Part shown: positions 15,962-23,454 of the stretch, in pieces
Layout: each line of letters opens with the position of its first letter
Numbering within the stretch: the first letter of the stretch is position 1
NCBI RefSeq assembly: GCF_009827445.1
Contig: NZ_WTYI01000001.1
Coordinates: forward strand, 1,812,381 to 1,876,380
Reading direction: 5' to 3'
DNA: 64,000 bases
From: Qipengyuania aquimaris
GTDB taxonomy: Bacteria; Pseudomonadota; Alphaproteobacteria; Sphingomonadales; Sphingomonadaceae
Translations under genes and position numbers: made by a program
Notes under the pieces: generated by a model
What the model was told of the DNA's origin: nothing
What the model saw: only the letters and a program-made list of their open reading frames with translations
Databases searched by the model: none

Positions 15962-15973
15962 GCAACTGGTTGC
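15962..15973. promoter_or_regulatory. Second operator-like dyad GCAAC-TG-GTTGC
   Basis: Same half-site word as the dyad at 15924-15940 in the opposite arrangement, 70 bp upstream of the CC_3452 start. Likely part of the same regulator-binding region. Confidence 0.45.
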
Positions 15974-16043
15974 AAATTGAAACTTACATTGCGTTTTTCG
16001 CACGGCCAGTTGAGAAAAACGCAATGCACTGAAGGAATGTACG

Positions 16044-16385
16044 ATGACCCTCTCCCTCGATCGTAGCGCCAAGATCAGCGTGTTCGTGTCGGCTTTCGCC
16101 TACACCGCTCTCACCTTCGGCGCCCTTACCGCCCCGACCGCTGCCGAAGCACGCAGCACCGTCCCTTACTACACTGCCGAACTCGCCCAGCCTGCCGCAG
16201 AGCGCACCACGGTTGCAGGCGGCGTTGCCTGGATCTGCTCGGACACGAGCTGCGTCGCGCGCAAGGGCACTTCGCGCCCGATGCGCATCTGCCGCGAGCT
16301 CAAGCGCGATCTTGGTGAAGTGAAATCGTTCACTGCCAAGGGCAAGGCACTCGATGCCGACAAGCTGGCGAAGTGCAACGGCTGA
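16044..16385 (+). CDS. CC_3452 family secreted protein
   Basis: 113 residues; long signal peptide ending about TAAEARS, then the family core: YYTAELAQPAAERTTVAGGVAW, two cysteines in WICSDTSCVA, then MRICRELKRDLGEVKSF and a final CNG. The four cysteines suggest two disulfides in the periplasm. Function unknown; the family is common in Caulobacterales and Sphingomonadales. GAAGGA precedes the ATG. Followed by a strong terminator; divergent from the HxlR regulator. Confidence 0.85.
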   Translation: MTLSLDRSAKISVFVSAFAYTALTFGALTAPTAAEARSTVPYYTAELAQPAAERTTVAGGVAWICSDTSCVARKGTSRPMRICRELKRDLGEVKSFTAKGKALDADKLAKCNG

Positions 16386-16437
16386 TCCCGCACGCGACCA
16401 TATCCCCCACCCCCTCTCCATCAGGGTGGAACTCAAG

Positions 16438-16468
16438 GGCCCCGGCATTCGTGTCGGGGCCTTTTTTG
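16438..16468 (+). terminator. Rho-independent terminator with UUCG tetraloop
   Basis: 10-bp stem (GGCCCCGGCA / TGTCGGGGCC, one G-T pair), loop TTCG, followed by TTTTTTG. It ends the CC_3452 transcript and sits just before the convergent HAD gene, so it may act partly for both. Confidence 0.92.
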
Positions 16469-16469
16469 T

Positions 16470-17084
16470 TCAGATAAGCCCGCGCCCGGCGAGGTCGTCC
16501 TCGAGCAGGGGCGCTTCGGTGAAGTGATGCACCTGCCAGCCGCAGTTGCGCGCCGCCTCGATATTGGCGGGGTTGTCGTCGATGAAGAGCATGGAGGCGG
16601 CAGGCAAGCCGAAACGGCGCTCTGCCAAGGTGAAGATTGCAGGATCCGGCTTCGCAATCCGCTCTTCGCCCGAGACTACGATATCGCGGAAGCGATCGAA
16701 GATACGTTCCTGCGGACGGAAGCCGGCCCAGAACTCGGCGCCGAAATTGGTAATCGCGAACAAAGGCATTCCTGCTTCATCGAGCCGTTCGACCAGCGCA
16801 TGGCTGCCGGGCACAGGCCCCGGAATGGTCTCGTTAAAGCGTGTGGCATAAGCGCGGATTTCCTCCGCAAAGTCCGGATAGAGCGCGATACGCTCCGGCA
16901 CCATCTGCGCAAGCGGACGACCGGCATCGTGGAGGAAATGCCATTCCTCGGTGACGACCTCGCCCAGCACCTTTTCCAGTCGCTCCGGATCGTCGACGAT
17001 CTTTTCAAACAGGGCGCTGAGCTGCCACTGGTAAAGGACCCGGCCGACGTCGAATACGACTGCCTCGATTGAATTATCGCTCAT
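16470..17084 (-). CDS. HAD-superfamily hydrolase (subfamily IA, YihX-like)
   Basis: 204 residues. Motif I is VVFDVGRVLY, with the nucleophile Asp (D12) but Gly in place of the second Asp (DxG), as in YihX-type sugar-phosphate phosphatases. Motif II is LFAITNFG, the lysine is in ERIAKPDP, and motif IV is MLFIDDNPANI. Probably a cytoplasmic phosphatase of small phosphorylated substrates. Two adjacent ATGs (17087, 17084) follow GGAAGG; I use the second for spacing. Confidence 0.88.
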   Translation of the reverse strand: MSDNSIEAVVFDVGRVLYQWQLSALFEKIVDDPERLEKVLGEVVTEEWHFLHDAGRPLAQMVPERIALYPDFAEEIRAYATRFNETIPGPVPGSHALVERLDEAGMPLFAITNFGAEFWAGFRPQERIFDRFRDIVVSGEERIAKPDPAIFTLAERRFGLPAASMLFIDDNPANIEAARNCGWQVHHFTEAPLLEDDLAGRGLI

Positions 17085-17105
17085 CATCCGCCTTCCATAC
17101 ACGAA

Positions 17106-17136
17106 CGGCCCGCACTCCCTTGCGGGAGCCGGGCCG
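17106..17136 (-). terminator. Strong hairpin downstream of rpmJ
   Basis: Stem CGGCCCG / CGGGCCG plus inner CTCCC / GGGAG around loop TTGC, with small bulges. It lies between rpmJ and the HAD gene. No T-tract follows on the minus strand, so it may attenuate or protect rather than fully terminate rpmJ transcription. Confidence 0.5.
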
Positions 17137-17175
17137 GTTCATGACGCTTGCGGGGCAGATGCCCCACATCGCTGC

Positions 17176-17301
17176 TTAGCCCTGGCGGGCCTTGAAGCGG
17201 CGGTTGGTCTTGTTGATGACGTAAGTCCGCCCGCGACGACGGATCACGCGGCAGTCGCGATGCCGGTTCTTGAGCGACTTGAGGCTGTTGCGGATCTTCA
17301 T
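17176..17301 (-). CDS. rpmJ: 50S ribosomal protein L36
   Basis: 41 residues, [20 protein letters not shown]... ending [10 protein letters not shown]. This is the longer L36 type that lacks the full four-residue zinc site (only C17 remains; no CxxC). Stands alone between galE and the HAD gene, with a strong hairpin downstream. Confidence 0.93.
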   Translation of the reverse strand: MKIRNSLKSLKNRHRDCRVIRRRGRTYVINKTNRRFKARQG

Positions 17302-17394
17302 GATAAGTCTCGTTTCACAAATAAATACGCGCCGGAGATGGTGCCCCGACGCGCCAATTTCAAGCGCGCCCGTTAGCGGGGGTGGTGATTCCCG

Positions 17395-18408
17395 TCAAGC
17401 TTCGCGGCGAATTTCCGCAAGCTTGCGCTCCCATTGCACTGCATGGGTGATGATCTCGTCCAGATCGGCATGGCGCGGCTTCCACGGCAGGGTTGCGCGG
17501 ATGCGCGACGGGTCGGACACCAGCTCGCCCGGATCGCCCGCGCGGCGCGGTTCCATCCGACGCTCGATCGTGACGTTCGTCACCCGGTCGACCGCATCGA
17601 GAACTTCCAGAACCGAGAACCCGCGCCCGTAGCCGCAATTCATCGTCAGCGAACGGTCCGGCCGTTCGATCAGCGCTTCCAGCGCCAGCACATGGGCGGC
17701 AGCGAGATCGCTGACATGGATATAGTCGCGCACGCCCGTGCCGTCCGGCGTGTCGAAATCGGTCCCGAAAACCGACACCCCGTCCCGCTTGCCGGTGGCC
17801 GCCTCGCAGGCGACCTTGATGAGGTGCGTGGCGCCCGCGGTCGACTGGCCCGTGCGCCCCTGGGGATCGGCACCGGCAACGTTGAAATAACGCAGCGCGC
17901 AGTGATTGAACCCGTGGGCGGCGCTGGCATCGGTCAGCATCTGCTCCGTCATCAGCTTCGACCAGCCATAGGGGTTGATTGGCTGTTTGGGCGTATCTTC
18001 GGTGACCGGCGATGTCTCGGGCGTGCCATAAGTCGCCGCGGTCGAGGAGAAGATGAAATGATCCACACCGCCGCGCACGGCAGCCTCGATCAACGCCCGG
18101 CTCTTCACCGTGTTGTTTTCGTAATAGCCGAGCGGGTTTTCTACCGAATCGGGGACGACCACCGAACCGGCGAAGTGCATGATCGCCTTTGTGCCCTGTT
18201 CGAGGAAAATCTGTTCCAGCAGGACCGCATCGGCAATATCGCCTTCGTACAGCGGCACATCGTCAGGCACGGCAAACGCGAAGCCGGTCGACAGATTGTC
18301 GATGACCGCCACGGGCCAGCCCGCATCGCGCAGCGCCAAGACTGCGTGGCTTCCAATATATCCTGCACCGCCGGTGACGAGCACCGGTACTTTCGCGTCC
18401 CTATCCAT
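17395..18408 (-). CDS. galE: UDP-glucose 4-epimerase
   Basis: 337 residues from ATG 18408. Extended SDR: NAD-binding GGAGYIGS (residues 13-20), SSTAATYG, catalytic Tyr-Lys in YGWSK, and the GalE motif NPYGWSKLMTEQML with substrate loops ALRYFNVAGADPQGRTGQ. Interconverts UDP-glucose and UDP-galactose for surface polysaccharide or lipooligosaccharide synthesis. A longer frame to 18690 runs into the divergent lipoprotein gene and has no family support. Confidence 0.95.
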   Translation of the reverse strand: MDRDAKVPVLVTGGAGYIGSHAVLALRDAGWPVAVIDNLSTGFAFAVPDDVPLYEGDIADAVLLEQIFLEQGTKAIMHFAGSVVVPDSVENPLGYYENNTVKSRALIEAAVRGGVDHFIFSSTAATYGTPETSPVTEDTPKQPINPYGWSKLMTEQMLTDASAAHGFNHCALRYFNVAGADPQGRTGQSTAGATHLIKVACEAATGKRDGVSVFGTDFDTPDGTGVRDYIHVSDLAAAHVLALEALIERPDRSLTMNCGYGRGFSVLEVLDAVDRVTNVTIERRMEPRRAGDPGELVSDPSRIRATLPWKPRHADLDEIITHAVQWERKLAEIRREA

Positions 18409-18511
18409 GGCCGCGGCCACTAGCAGAAATCTCGCGAGGGGCAATCTCGGAGCCTTGGCGGTTCTGGCGCGTTCTTCTTTCTTTAACGCCCATATCGGAA
18501 AGACCCCGCCC

Positions 18512-19126
18512 ATGAGTCGCACCACCCGCCGCATTGCGCCAACGCTGGCCCTGTTTTCGGCCCTCGCCCTGTCCGCCTGCGCCACCACGCCGGGCCCGGT
18601 CGAGGTGACACGCTTCGTCGCGTCGGAGGCCGCCTCGCAGCTTGGCCAGGGGACGATCTTCGTCGCCAGCGCGGAAGATGGGGAGGACAACAGCCTTGCC
18701 CTGATGCCGTATAAATCGGCCGTCGCCGAAGAACTTCGCAGCCTCGGCTATGTCGAGACCGACCGTGCATCGGCAGACCAGATCGCCACCGTGCGGATAG
18801 AACGCTATGTCCTCACCGCGCAGGGTCGCCGCTCTCCGGTCAGCGTCGGCGTCGGCGGTCGCACCGGCTCCTATGGCTCGGGCGTGGGTGTCGGCATCGG
18901 CATCAATCTTGGCGGCGGAGAGCGCGACAAGGTCGGCAGCGAACTGTCGGTCACGATCCGCAGTGCCGCTTCGCAAGCAAACCTGTGGGAAGGCCGCGCG
19001 GACCTGCGCGTTCCCGACAATTCAGAGCTTGCACAGGCGCAAGCAAACGCACAAACCCTCGCCGCCGCGCTGTTCAGCGACTTTCCCGGCAATAATGGCG
19101 AAACGATAGAAATCGAGGTTCCCTAA
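18512..19126 (+). CDS. DUF4136-like lipoprotein
   Basis: 204 residues; signal peptide with lipobox LSAC (C23), then a domain of DUF4136 character: FIVASAEDGEDNSLALMPYK-like start, AVAEELRSLGY, IRIERYVLTAQG and a long glycine-rich stretch (GVGGRTGSYGSGVGVGIGIN), then SELSVTIRSAA and LWEGRADLRV. Envelope lipoprotein of unknown role. The frame is open upstream to 18179, but the signal peptide fixes the start at 18512. Its TAA is immediately followed by the GTG of the carboxypeptidase. Confidence 0.8.
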   Translation: MSRTTRRIAPTLALFSALALSACATTPGPVEVTRFVASEAASQLGQGTIFVASAEDGEDNSLALMPYKSAVAEELRSLGYVETDRASADQIATVRIERYVLTAQGRRSPVSVGVGGRTGSYGSGVGVGIGINLGGGERDKVGSELSVTIRSAASQANLWEGRADLRVPDNSELAQAQANAQTLAAALFSDFPGNNGETIEIEVP

Positions 19127-20266
19127 GTGAGCGATATCCGGATCGATGCGGCTTTCGACAGCGGCAATATCGAAGTCCTTTCCATCGACGGCGCAAGCGC
19201 GAAGCTAGCCATCCCGCTCGATACCAGCAGCGAATTCAAGCAGTGGTTCCACTTCCGCGTCAGCGGGGCGCAGGGCCGCGAACTGGTGCTCAGGATCACC
19301 GATCTGGAATCAAGCGCCTATCCCGGCGGCTGGCCCGGCTACGACGCCTGCGTTTCGGAAGACCGCGACTACTGGGGCCGCGCCGCATCGTCCTATGACA
19401 AGAACGAAGACGGCGGCACGCTGACGATCCGTTACACGCCTGCCAGCGACATCGCCTGGTTCGCCTATTTCGCGCCCTATTCGATGGAGCGTCATCACGA
19501 CCTCGTGTCCGAAGCCGCAGCCTCGGAAGGGGTCGATCACCTGCACCTTGGCACCACGCTCGACGGCCAGCCGATCGACTGCCTCGAAATGGGCGAAGGC
19601 GAATTCAAGGTCTGGCTCTATGCCCGCCAGCATCCCGGCGAAACGCAGGCCGAATGGTGGATGGAAGGCGCTCTCGAAGTCCTCACCGACCCGAGCGATA
19701 GCGTCGGCCGCCTCCTGCGCGAGAAATGCCGCCTCCATATCGTGCCCAACTGCAATCCCGACGGGTCGAAGCGCGGCAACCTGCGCGTCAATGCGGCAGG
19801 CACCAACCTCAACCGCGAATGGGACAATCCCAGCGCCGAGAAGAGCCCTGAAGTCCTCGCCATCCGCAACCGCATGGATGAAACGGGCGTCGATTTCGCA
19901 ATGGACGTCCACGGCGACGAAGCCATTCCGGTGAGCTTCCTTGCAGGCTTCGAAGGCATCCCTAGCTGGACCGATGAGCAGGGCGACAGCTACTACGGCT
20001 ACGAGGCGATCCTCGACCGCCGGACCCCCGATTTCCAGACCGAACAGGGCTATACCAAGGCCGCTCCCGGCAAGGCGAACCTGTCGATGAGCACCAACCA
20101 GGTCGCGGAGCGTTTCGGTGCCACCGCGATGACGCTGGAAATGCCCTACAAGGACAACCCCGCGAGCCCCGAGCCCGAACAGGGCTGGTCGCCCGAACGC
20201 TGCAAGATGCTGGCACGCGATTGCCTTGCGAGCCTGCTCGAATGGCTGGAAGCGCGCGAGGCGTAA
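19127..20266 (+). CDS. Cytosolic-type M14 zinc carboxypeptidase with N-terminal M14_N domain
   Basis: 379 residues, no signal peptide. N-terminal beta-sandwich (about 1-130, [20 protein letters not shown], as in eukaryotic cytosolic carboxypeptidases), then the catalytic domain. Zinc ligands are H169 and E172 in RQHPGETQ and H262 in MDVHGDE; substrate-carboxylate residues lie in TNLNREW; the catalytic Glu is E338 in MTLEMPYK. Probably trims C-terminal amino acids from a peptide or protein in the cytoplasm. GTG start at 19127 with zero spacing from the lipoprotein stop; co-transcribed. Confidence 0.9.
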   Translation: MSDIRIDAAFDSGNIEVLSIDGASAKLAIPLDTSSEFKQWFHFRVSGAQGRELVLRITDLESSAYPGGWPGYDACVSEDRDYWGRAASSYDKNEDGGTLTIRYTPASDIAWFAYFAPYSMERHHDLVSEAAASEGVDHLHLGTTLDGQPIDCLEMGEGEFKVWLYARQHPGETQAEWWMEGALEVLTDPSDSVGRLLREKCRLHIVPNCNPDGSKRGNLRVNAAGTNLNREWDNPSAEKSPEVLAIRNRMDETGVDFAMDVHGDEAIPVSFLAGFEGIPSWTDEQGDSYYGYEAILDRRTPDFQTEQGYTKAAPGKANLSMSTNQVAERFGATAMTLEMPYKDNPASPEPEQGWSPERCKMLARDCLASLLEWLEAREA

Positions 20267-20312
20267 GCTACCGGAAATGCTGGGTTAAGCGAGCGCAGGG
20301 TAGGCGATACCC

Positions 20313-20672
20313 ATGCGCCTGCCCCTCGCCCTTCTCGGCCTGATCGGCCTTTGCGCCATCGCCGCCCCCGCGCAGGCGACGGGCGGGTTCCTGTGCAAGA
20401 CCGCCACCGGTCCGCAAATCGAGATCGCGCTCGGCTTCGGCCATGTGCCGGGCGCGCCGCTGGTCGGGCACCGGCTGCGCGTGGACGGCAAGCTGATCGC
20501 CTCCCACGCACCGCAATGGTGGCTCGACGATAAGGACATGCGGCTCCAGCTCACCTCGCCCGATGCGATGAAATCGTTGCTCGTGATGCGCACGAAGCGG
20601 GTCGGATATCATTACGAAGGGCAGGTCGAATATGACGGCCGGACCCGGTGGATCCGCTGCAAGGAAAGCTGA
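20313..20672 (+). CDS. Hypothetical secreted protein (119 aa)
   Basis: Not recognised. Signal peptide MRLPLALLGLIGLCAIAAPAQA, then a small beta-rich domain (GGFLCKTATGPQIEIALGFG, RLRVDGKLIASH, WWLDDKDMRLQLT, YEGQVEYDGRTRWIRC). Two cysteines bracket the mature domain (near residues 28 and 116) and could form a disulfide. It follows the M14 gene by 46 bp and converges with the LD-carboxypeptidase. Confidence 0.65.
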   Translation: MRLPLALLGLIGLCAIAAPAQATGGFLCKTATGPQIEIALGFGHVPGAPLVGHRLRVDGKLIASHAPQWWLDDKDMRLQLTSPDAMKSLLVMRTKRVGYHYEGQVEYDGRTRWIRCKES

Positions 20673-20682
20673 TCCGGCGCGG

Positions 20683-21678
20683 TTAGGCGGTGACCGGCTC
20701 CAGCGGCGTCAGCGTCCCGCCATCCGCATCGAAAGCGACGCGTGCGCCATGCGGCAGGCAGAGCTGGCCGCGAATATGGCCGATATTTGCGCCGGTCACG
20801 ACGGGGCAGTCCAACGTGCCGAGATGCTGGTCCAGCACGTCGTCGAGCGTGAAGCTTTCGCCGTCCGGATCGTCGACACTGCACGCCCGGCAACGCCCGA
20901 AGATCACGCCCGCAGCACTATCGAGTACGCCCGCCAGTTTCAGCTGCTGGAGCATCCGGTCGATCCGGTACGGCTCCTCGTTCACGTCCTCAAGGAATAG
21001 CACCGCACCCTCCATTTCAGGCAGGCGGCCCGTGCCCATCAGGGTGGAGAGGATAGTGAGATTACCGCCCAGCAGCCGCCCCTCGCCCTTGCCGGGTTTC
21101 AGGACGCGGTCAGTCGCGAGGTCGAGCGCGGGCATTTCGCCCGTGAAGGCTAGCCGCCACAGGCTTTCCCAACTCGCCGCCTCGCTCCACGGGCTCGCCG
21201 CATTGGGCGCGTGGAGCGTTGCAAAGCCCGCCTCGCGCGCGATGGCGAGATGAAGTGCGGTATTGTCGCTATACCCGACGAAGAGCTTCGGATTGGCGCG
21301 AATGGTCGGCCAATCGAGTAAAGGCAGGATGCGCGCCGCGCCATAGCCCCCGCGAATGGCGAAGATGCCGCGGATGTCGCCATCGGCAAAGGCCGCATTG
21401 AGGTCCGCTGCGCGCTGCGCATCGGTACCTGCCAGATATCCGAACTTCGCCTCGGAATTCGCTCCGAATTGCGGGACGAGTCCCATGCTGGACACCCAGT
21501 GCCGCGCACGATCGATCTCGGCAGCGGACACGGCGCTGGCCGGCGCGACCAGTGCCACCTTGCCCCCTGCCTGCAAGCGCGGAGGCCGGACACGCTTGGG
21601 CGCAGCGACAAGCCGAGAAGCGGTCAGCGCGGCGCAGGCGGCGGCAAATCCGCCCATCGCGCTGCGCCGCGTAATCAA
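20683..21678 (-). CDS. LD-carboxypeptidase (S66 family), Tat-exported
   Basis: 331 residues. Twin-arginine signal MITRRSAMGGFAAACAALTA. Catalytic Ser S137 in VGYSDNTALH, the Glu region FLEDVNEEPYRID and the His in ANIGHIRGQ form the S66 triad. Cleaves the L,D bond before D-Ala in muropeptide tetrapeptides during peptidoglycan recycling. TTG start at 21678 overlaps the cdd stop (TTGA); the alternative ATG at 21657 would remove the twin-arginine motif, which favours TTG. S66 enzymes are often cytoplasmic, so a Tat signal is notable. Confidence 0.9.
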   Translation of the reverse strand: MITRRSAMGGFAAACAALTASRLVAAPKRVRPPRLQAGGKVALVAPASAVSAAEIDRARHWVSSMGLVPQFGANSEAKFGYLAGTDAQRAADLNAAFADGDIRGIFAIRGGYGAARILPLLDWPTIRANPKLFVGYSDNTALHLAIAREAGFATLHAPNAASPWSEAASWESLWRLAFTGEMPALDLATDRVLKPGKGEGRLLGGNLTILSTLMGTGRLPEMEGAVLFLEDVNEEPYRIDRMLQQLKLAGVLDSAAGVIFGRCRACSVDDPDGESFTLDDVLDQHLGTLDCPVVTGANIGHIRGQLCLPHGARVAFDADGGTLTPLEPVTA

Positions 21679-22079
21679 ACGAGGCTCGCCGGGCCGAAAG
21701 CTTCGGGCAAGAGCGCGCTCAGCGTGGTGCGGCGCACGTCATCGGGGCCGACGCACAGGATCACAGGATCGGTCCCGCCAAGCTGCGCCAGTTCGTTGAG
21801 CACCTGGCGGCAGCGTCCGCATGGCGTGATCGGCATGTCGCCCGGCCCGGTAACCGCGACCGCTTCCAGCCCGCCGCGCACGCCGTCGGCCATGGCTTTC
21901 GATACGGCCACCGTCTCCGCGCACAGCGCAAGACCGTAGCTTGCATTCTCGATATTGGTGCCGGTCACGACGCTGCCGTCGGCAAAGCGCAGCGCGGCCC
22001 CGACCGCGAAACTGGAATAGGGCGAATAGGAGTTTGCGGCAGCCTCTCGGGCGGCGGCGATCAGGTCGTCATCGGTCAT
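21675..22079 (-). CDS. cdd: Cytidine deaminase
   Basis: 134 residues, homotetrameric type. Zinc site: C53-A-E55 (catalytic Glu) and PCGRC (C87, C90); substrate residues NIENASYG. Deaminates cytidine and deoxycytidine in pyrimidine salvage. Upstream of and overlapping the LD-carboxypeptidase; 19 bp downstream of the GH25-like gene. Confidence 0.95.
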   Translation of the reverse strand: MTDDDLIAAAREAAANSYSPYSSFAVGAALRFADGSVVTGTNIENASYGLALCAETVAVSKAMADGVRGGLEAVAVTGPGDMPITPCGRCRQVLNELAQLGGTDPVILCVGPDDVRRTTLSALLPEAFGPASLV

Positions 22080-22098
22080 TCGTCACCACCTAGCCGGA

Positions 22099-22806
22099 TC
22101 AGGGCCGCACGACCAGCCAGCGCAGCGGCGTATCGGCAGCCTGCGTCATATGCGACGCATTCGCTGTCCAGACCGTCCACGGCCTTCCCGCATAGCCCGG
22201 CTCGTCCATATCGCCTTCGAGCCACAGCGCCCGCTCCAGCCGCGCGGCGGGGCGATAGCGTTCCTCGAAATCGCGGCTGGGCGCCAGCACCACCGGCGCA
22301 CCCGCGTGGGCTTCGATCTGGTTGACCAGCGTCAGCAATTCGCTCTGCACTGCGGCGTCGGAAACCCGCGTCGGGCAATCGTCGGCGGTTCGCGCCAGCC
22401 GGATCGCGGGCGGAAGCAGTTGTTCGTCGCGCGGCACGATGGTGACGTAATTGGCCGATTGTCCGTCCGCCCGCTCGCACGGATCGAACTCATGCACCGT
22501 GCCGACTTCCAGGCCCGCTTCGCGCGCTGCAATGAGATTGTCCGAAAAGCCTGAGTCCTTGTCGCGGGCACCCTTGCTGGTTTCGAGATAAACAAAGCTT
22601 GCGCCAAGTCCCGCGAGCACTTCGAAGTCGACGTTCTCGTCCTCCTCGCCGATCAGCGCGCCCTGGTCGGGATAGGTGTCCTCGTCGGGCCGCCAGTTGC
22701 GTTTCTCGTTCCACAGCCAGATCACCGCGACGCCTGCGATGACCGCTGCGAGCAACACCAGCTTCAGCAACCAGCCCGATCCGGGCTTCTTCTTGCGCCG
22801 CGCCAT
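22099..22806 (-). CDS. Membrane-anchored GH25 (lysozyme-like) domain protein, probably divergent
   Basis: 235 residues; basic N-terminus and one membrane segment (about 13-32), then a periplasmic domain with a GH25 pattern: a DQGALIGEEDENVDFEVLAG start, the strand ASFVYLETSKGA, DSGFSDNLIAAREAGLEVG and a final strand YAGRPWTVWTANA. The usual first GIDVS strand and the DxE catalytic pair are not clearly kept (APSRDFEERY in that region), so activity is uncertain. Located with cdd and a muropeptidase, which fits a cell-wall theme. Confidence 0.7.
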   Translation of the reverse strand: MARRKKKPGSGWLLKLVLLAAVIAGVAVIWLWNEKRNWRPDEDTYPDQGALIGEEDENVDFEVLAGLGASFVYLETSKGARDKDSGFSDNLIAAREAGLEVGTVHEFDPCERADGQSANYVTIVPRDEQLLPPAIRLARTADDCPTRVSDAAVQSELLTLVNQIEAHAGAPVVLAPSRDFEERYRPAARLERALWLEGDMDEPGYAGRPWTVWTANASHMTQAADTPLRWLVVRP

Positions 22807-22810
22807 GCCT

Positions 22811-23314
22811 TCAGCCCTTGATGTGCAGGACGCAGATCAGCGTGAACAGCCGGCGTGCGGTAGCGAAGTCGGTCTCGATCTTGCCTTCCAGCCGTTCCAG
22901 CAGCAGCTCGGCCGCCTGGTTGTGCACCCCGCGCCGGGCCATGTCGATCGTCTCGATCTCGTTCGCGGTCGCCTTGCGGATCGCCTGGTAATAGCTGTCG
23001 CAGATGGCGAAATATTCACGGATCGGGCGGCGGAAACGCGCCAGGCCCAGCAGCAATTCCTCGACCATCTCGCCCTCGGTGTTGGCGATGGTCATCAGCA
23101 AGCGCCCGTCGCGCACCGCCAGCGTCAGGTGATAGGGGCCGTCCGCCCCGCGCTCCACCGCGCGCAGCGGCTTGAAGGTGTTCTCCTCGATCAGGTCGAA
23201 GATCGCGATCCGGCGTTCCTGCTCGATGTCCGCGTTGCGCCAGATGATCGTCTCTTCATCGAGATCGATATGCGCGATGCGGTGATCGGGGTCGGAGAAT
23301 GCGGATTCGGTCAT
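22811..23314 (-). CDS. UPF0262 family protein
   Basis: 167 residues from ATG 23314 (MTESAFSDPDHRIAHIDLDE), matching the UPF0262 start and length. Conserved stretches are AIFDLIEENTFKP, YHLTLAVRDGRL and PIREYFAICDSYYQAIR. Function unknown; restricted largely to Alphaproteobacteria. It ends 5 bp before the GH25-like gene, and its start is 140 bp from the divergent dnaB start. Confidence 0.9.
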   Translation of the reverse strand: MTESAFSDPDHRIAHIDLDEETIIWRNADIEQERRIAIFDLIEENTFKPLRAVERGADGPYHLTLAVRDGRLLMTIANTEGEMVEELLLGLARFRRPIREYFAICDSYYQAIRKATANEIETIDMARRGVHNQAAELLLERLEGKIETDFATARRLFTLICVLHIKG

Positions 23315-23454
23315 GGTCGTGAGTGACGCTTTCGCAACTGGCGCAGATGCATTCAAGGGGTTGCGCGATAATCCCCGCTATCCACAAGCGACAGGGCCAA
23401 TTTGGCCACATGCTTTGCTTGTGGACCAGCAGAGCCTCGACCATGGTGCCGCGC

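Noticed and set aside
17434..18423. 329-codon plus-strand frame across galE
   Set aside because: Arg/His-rich translation without motifs, fully antisense to galE.
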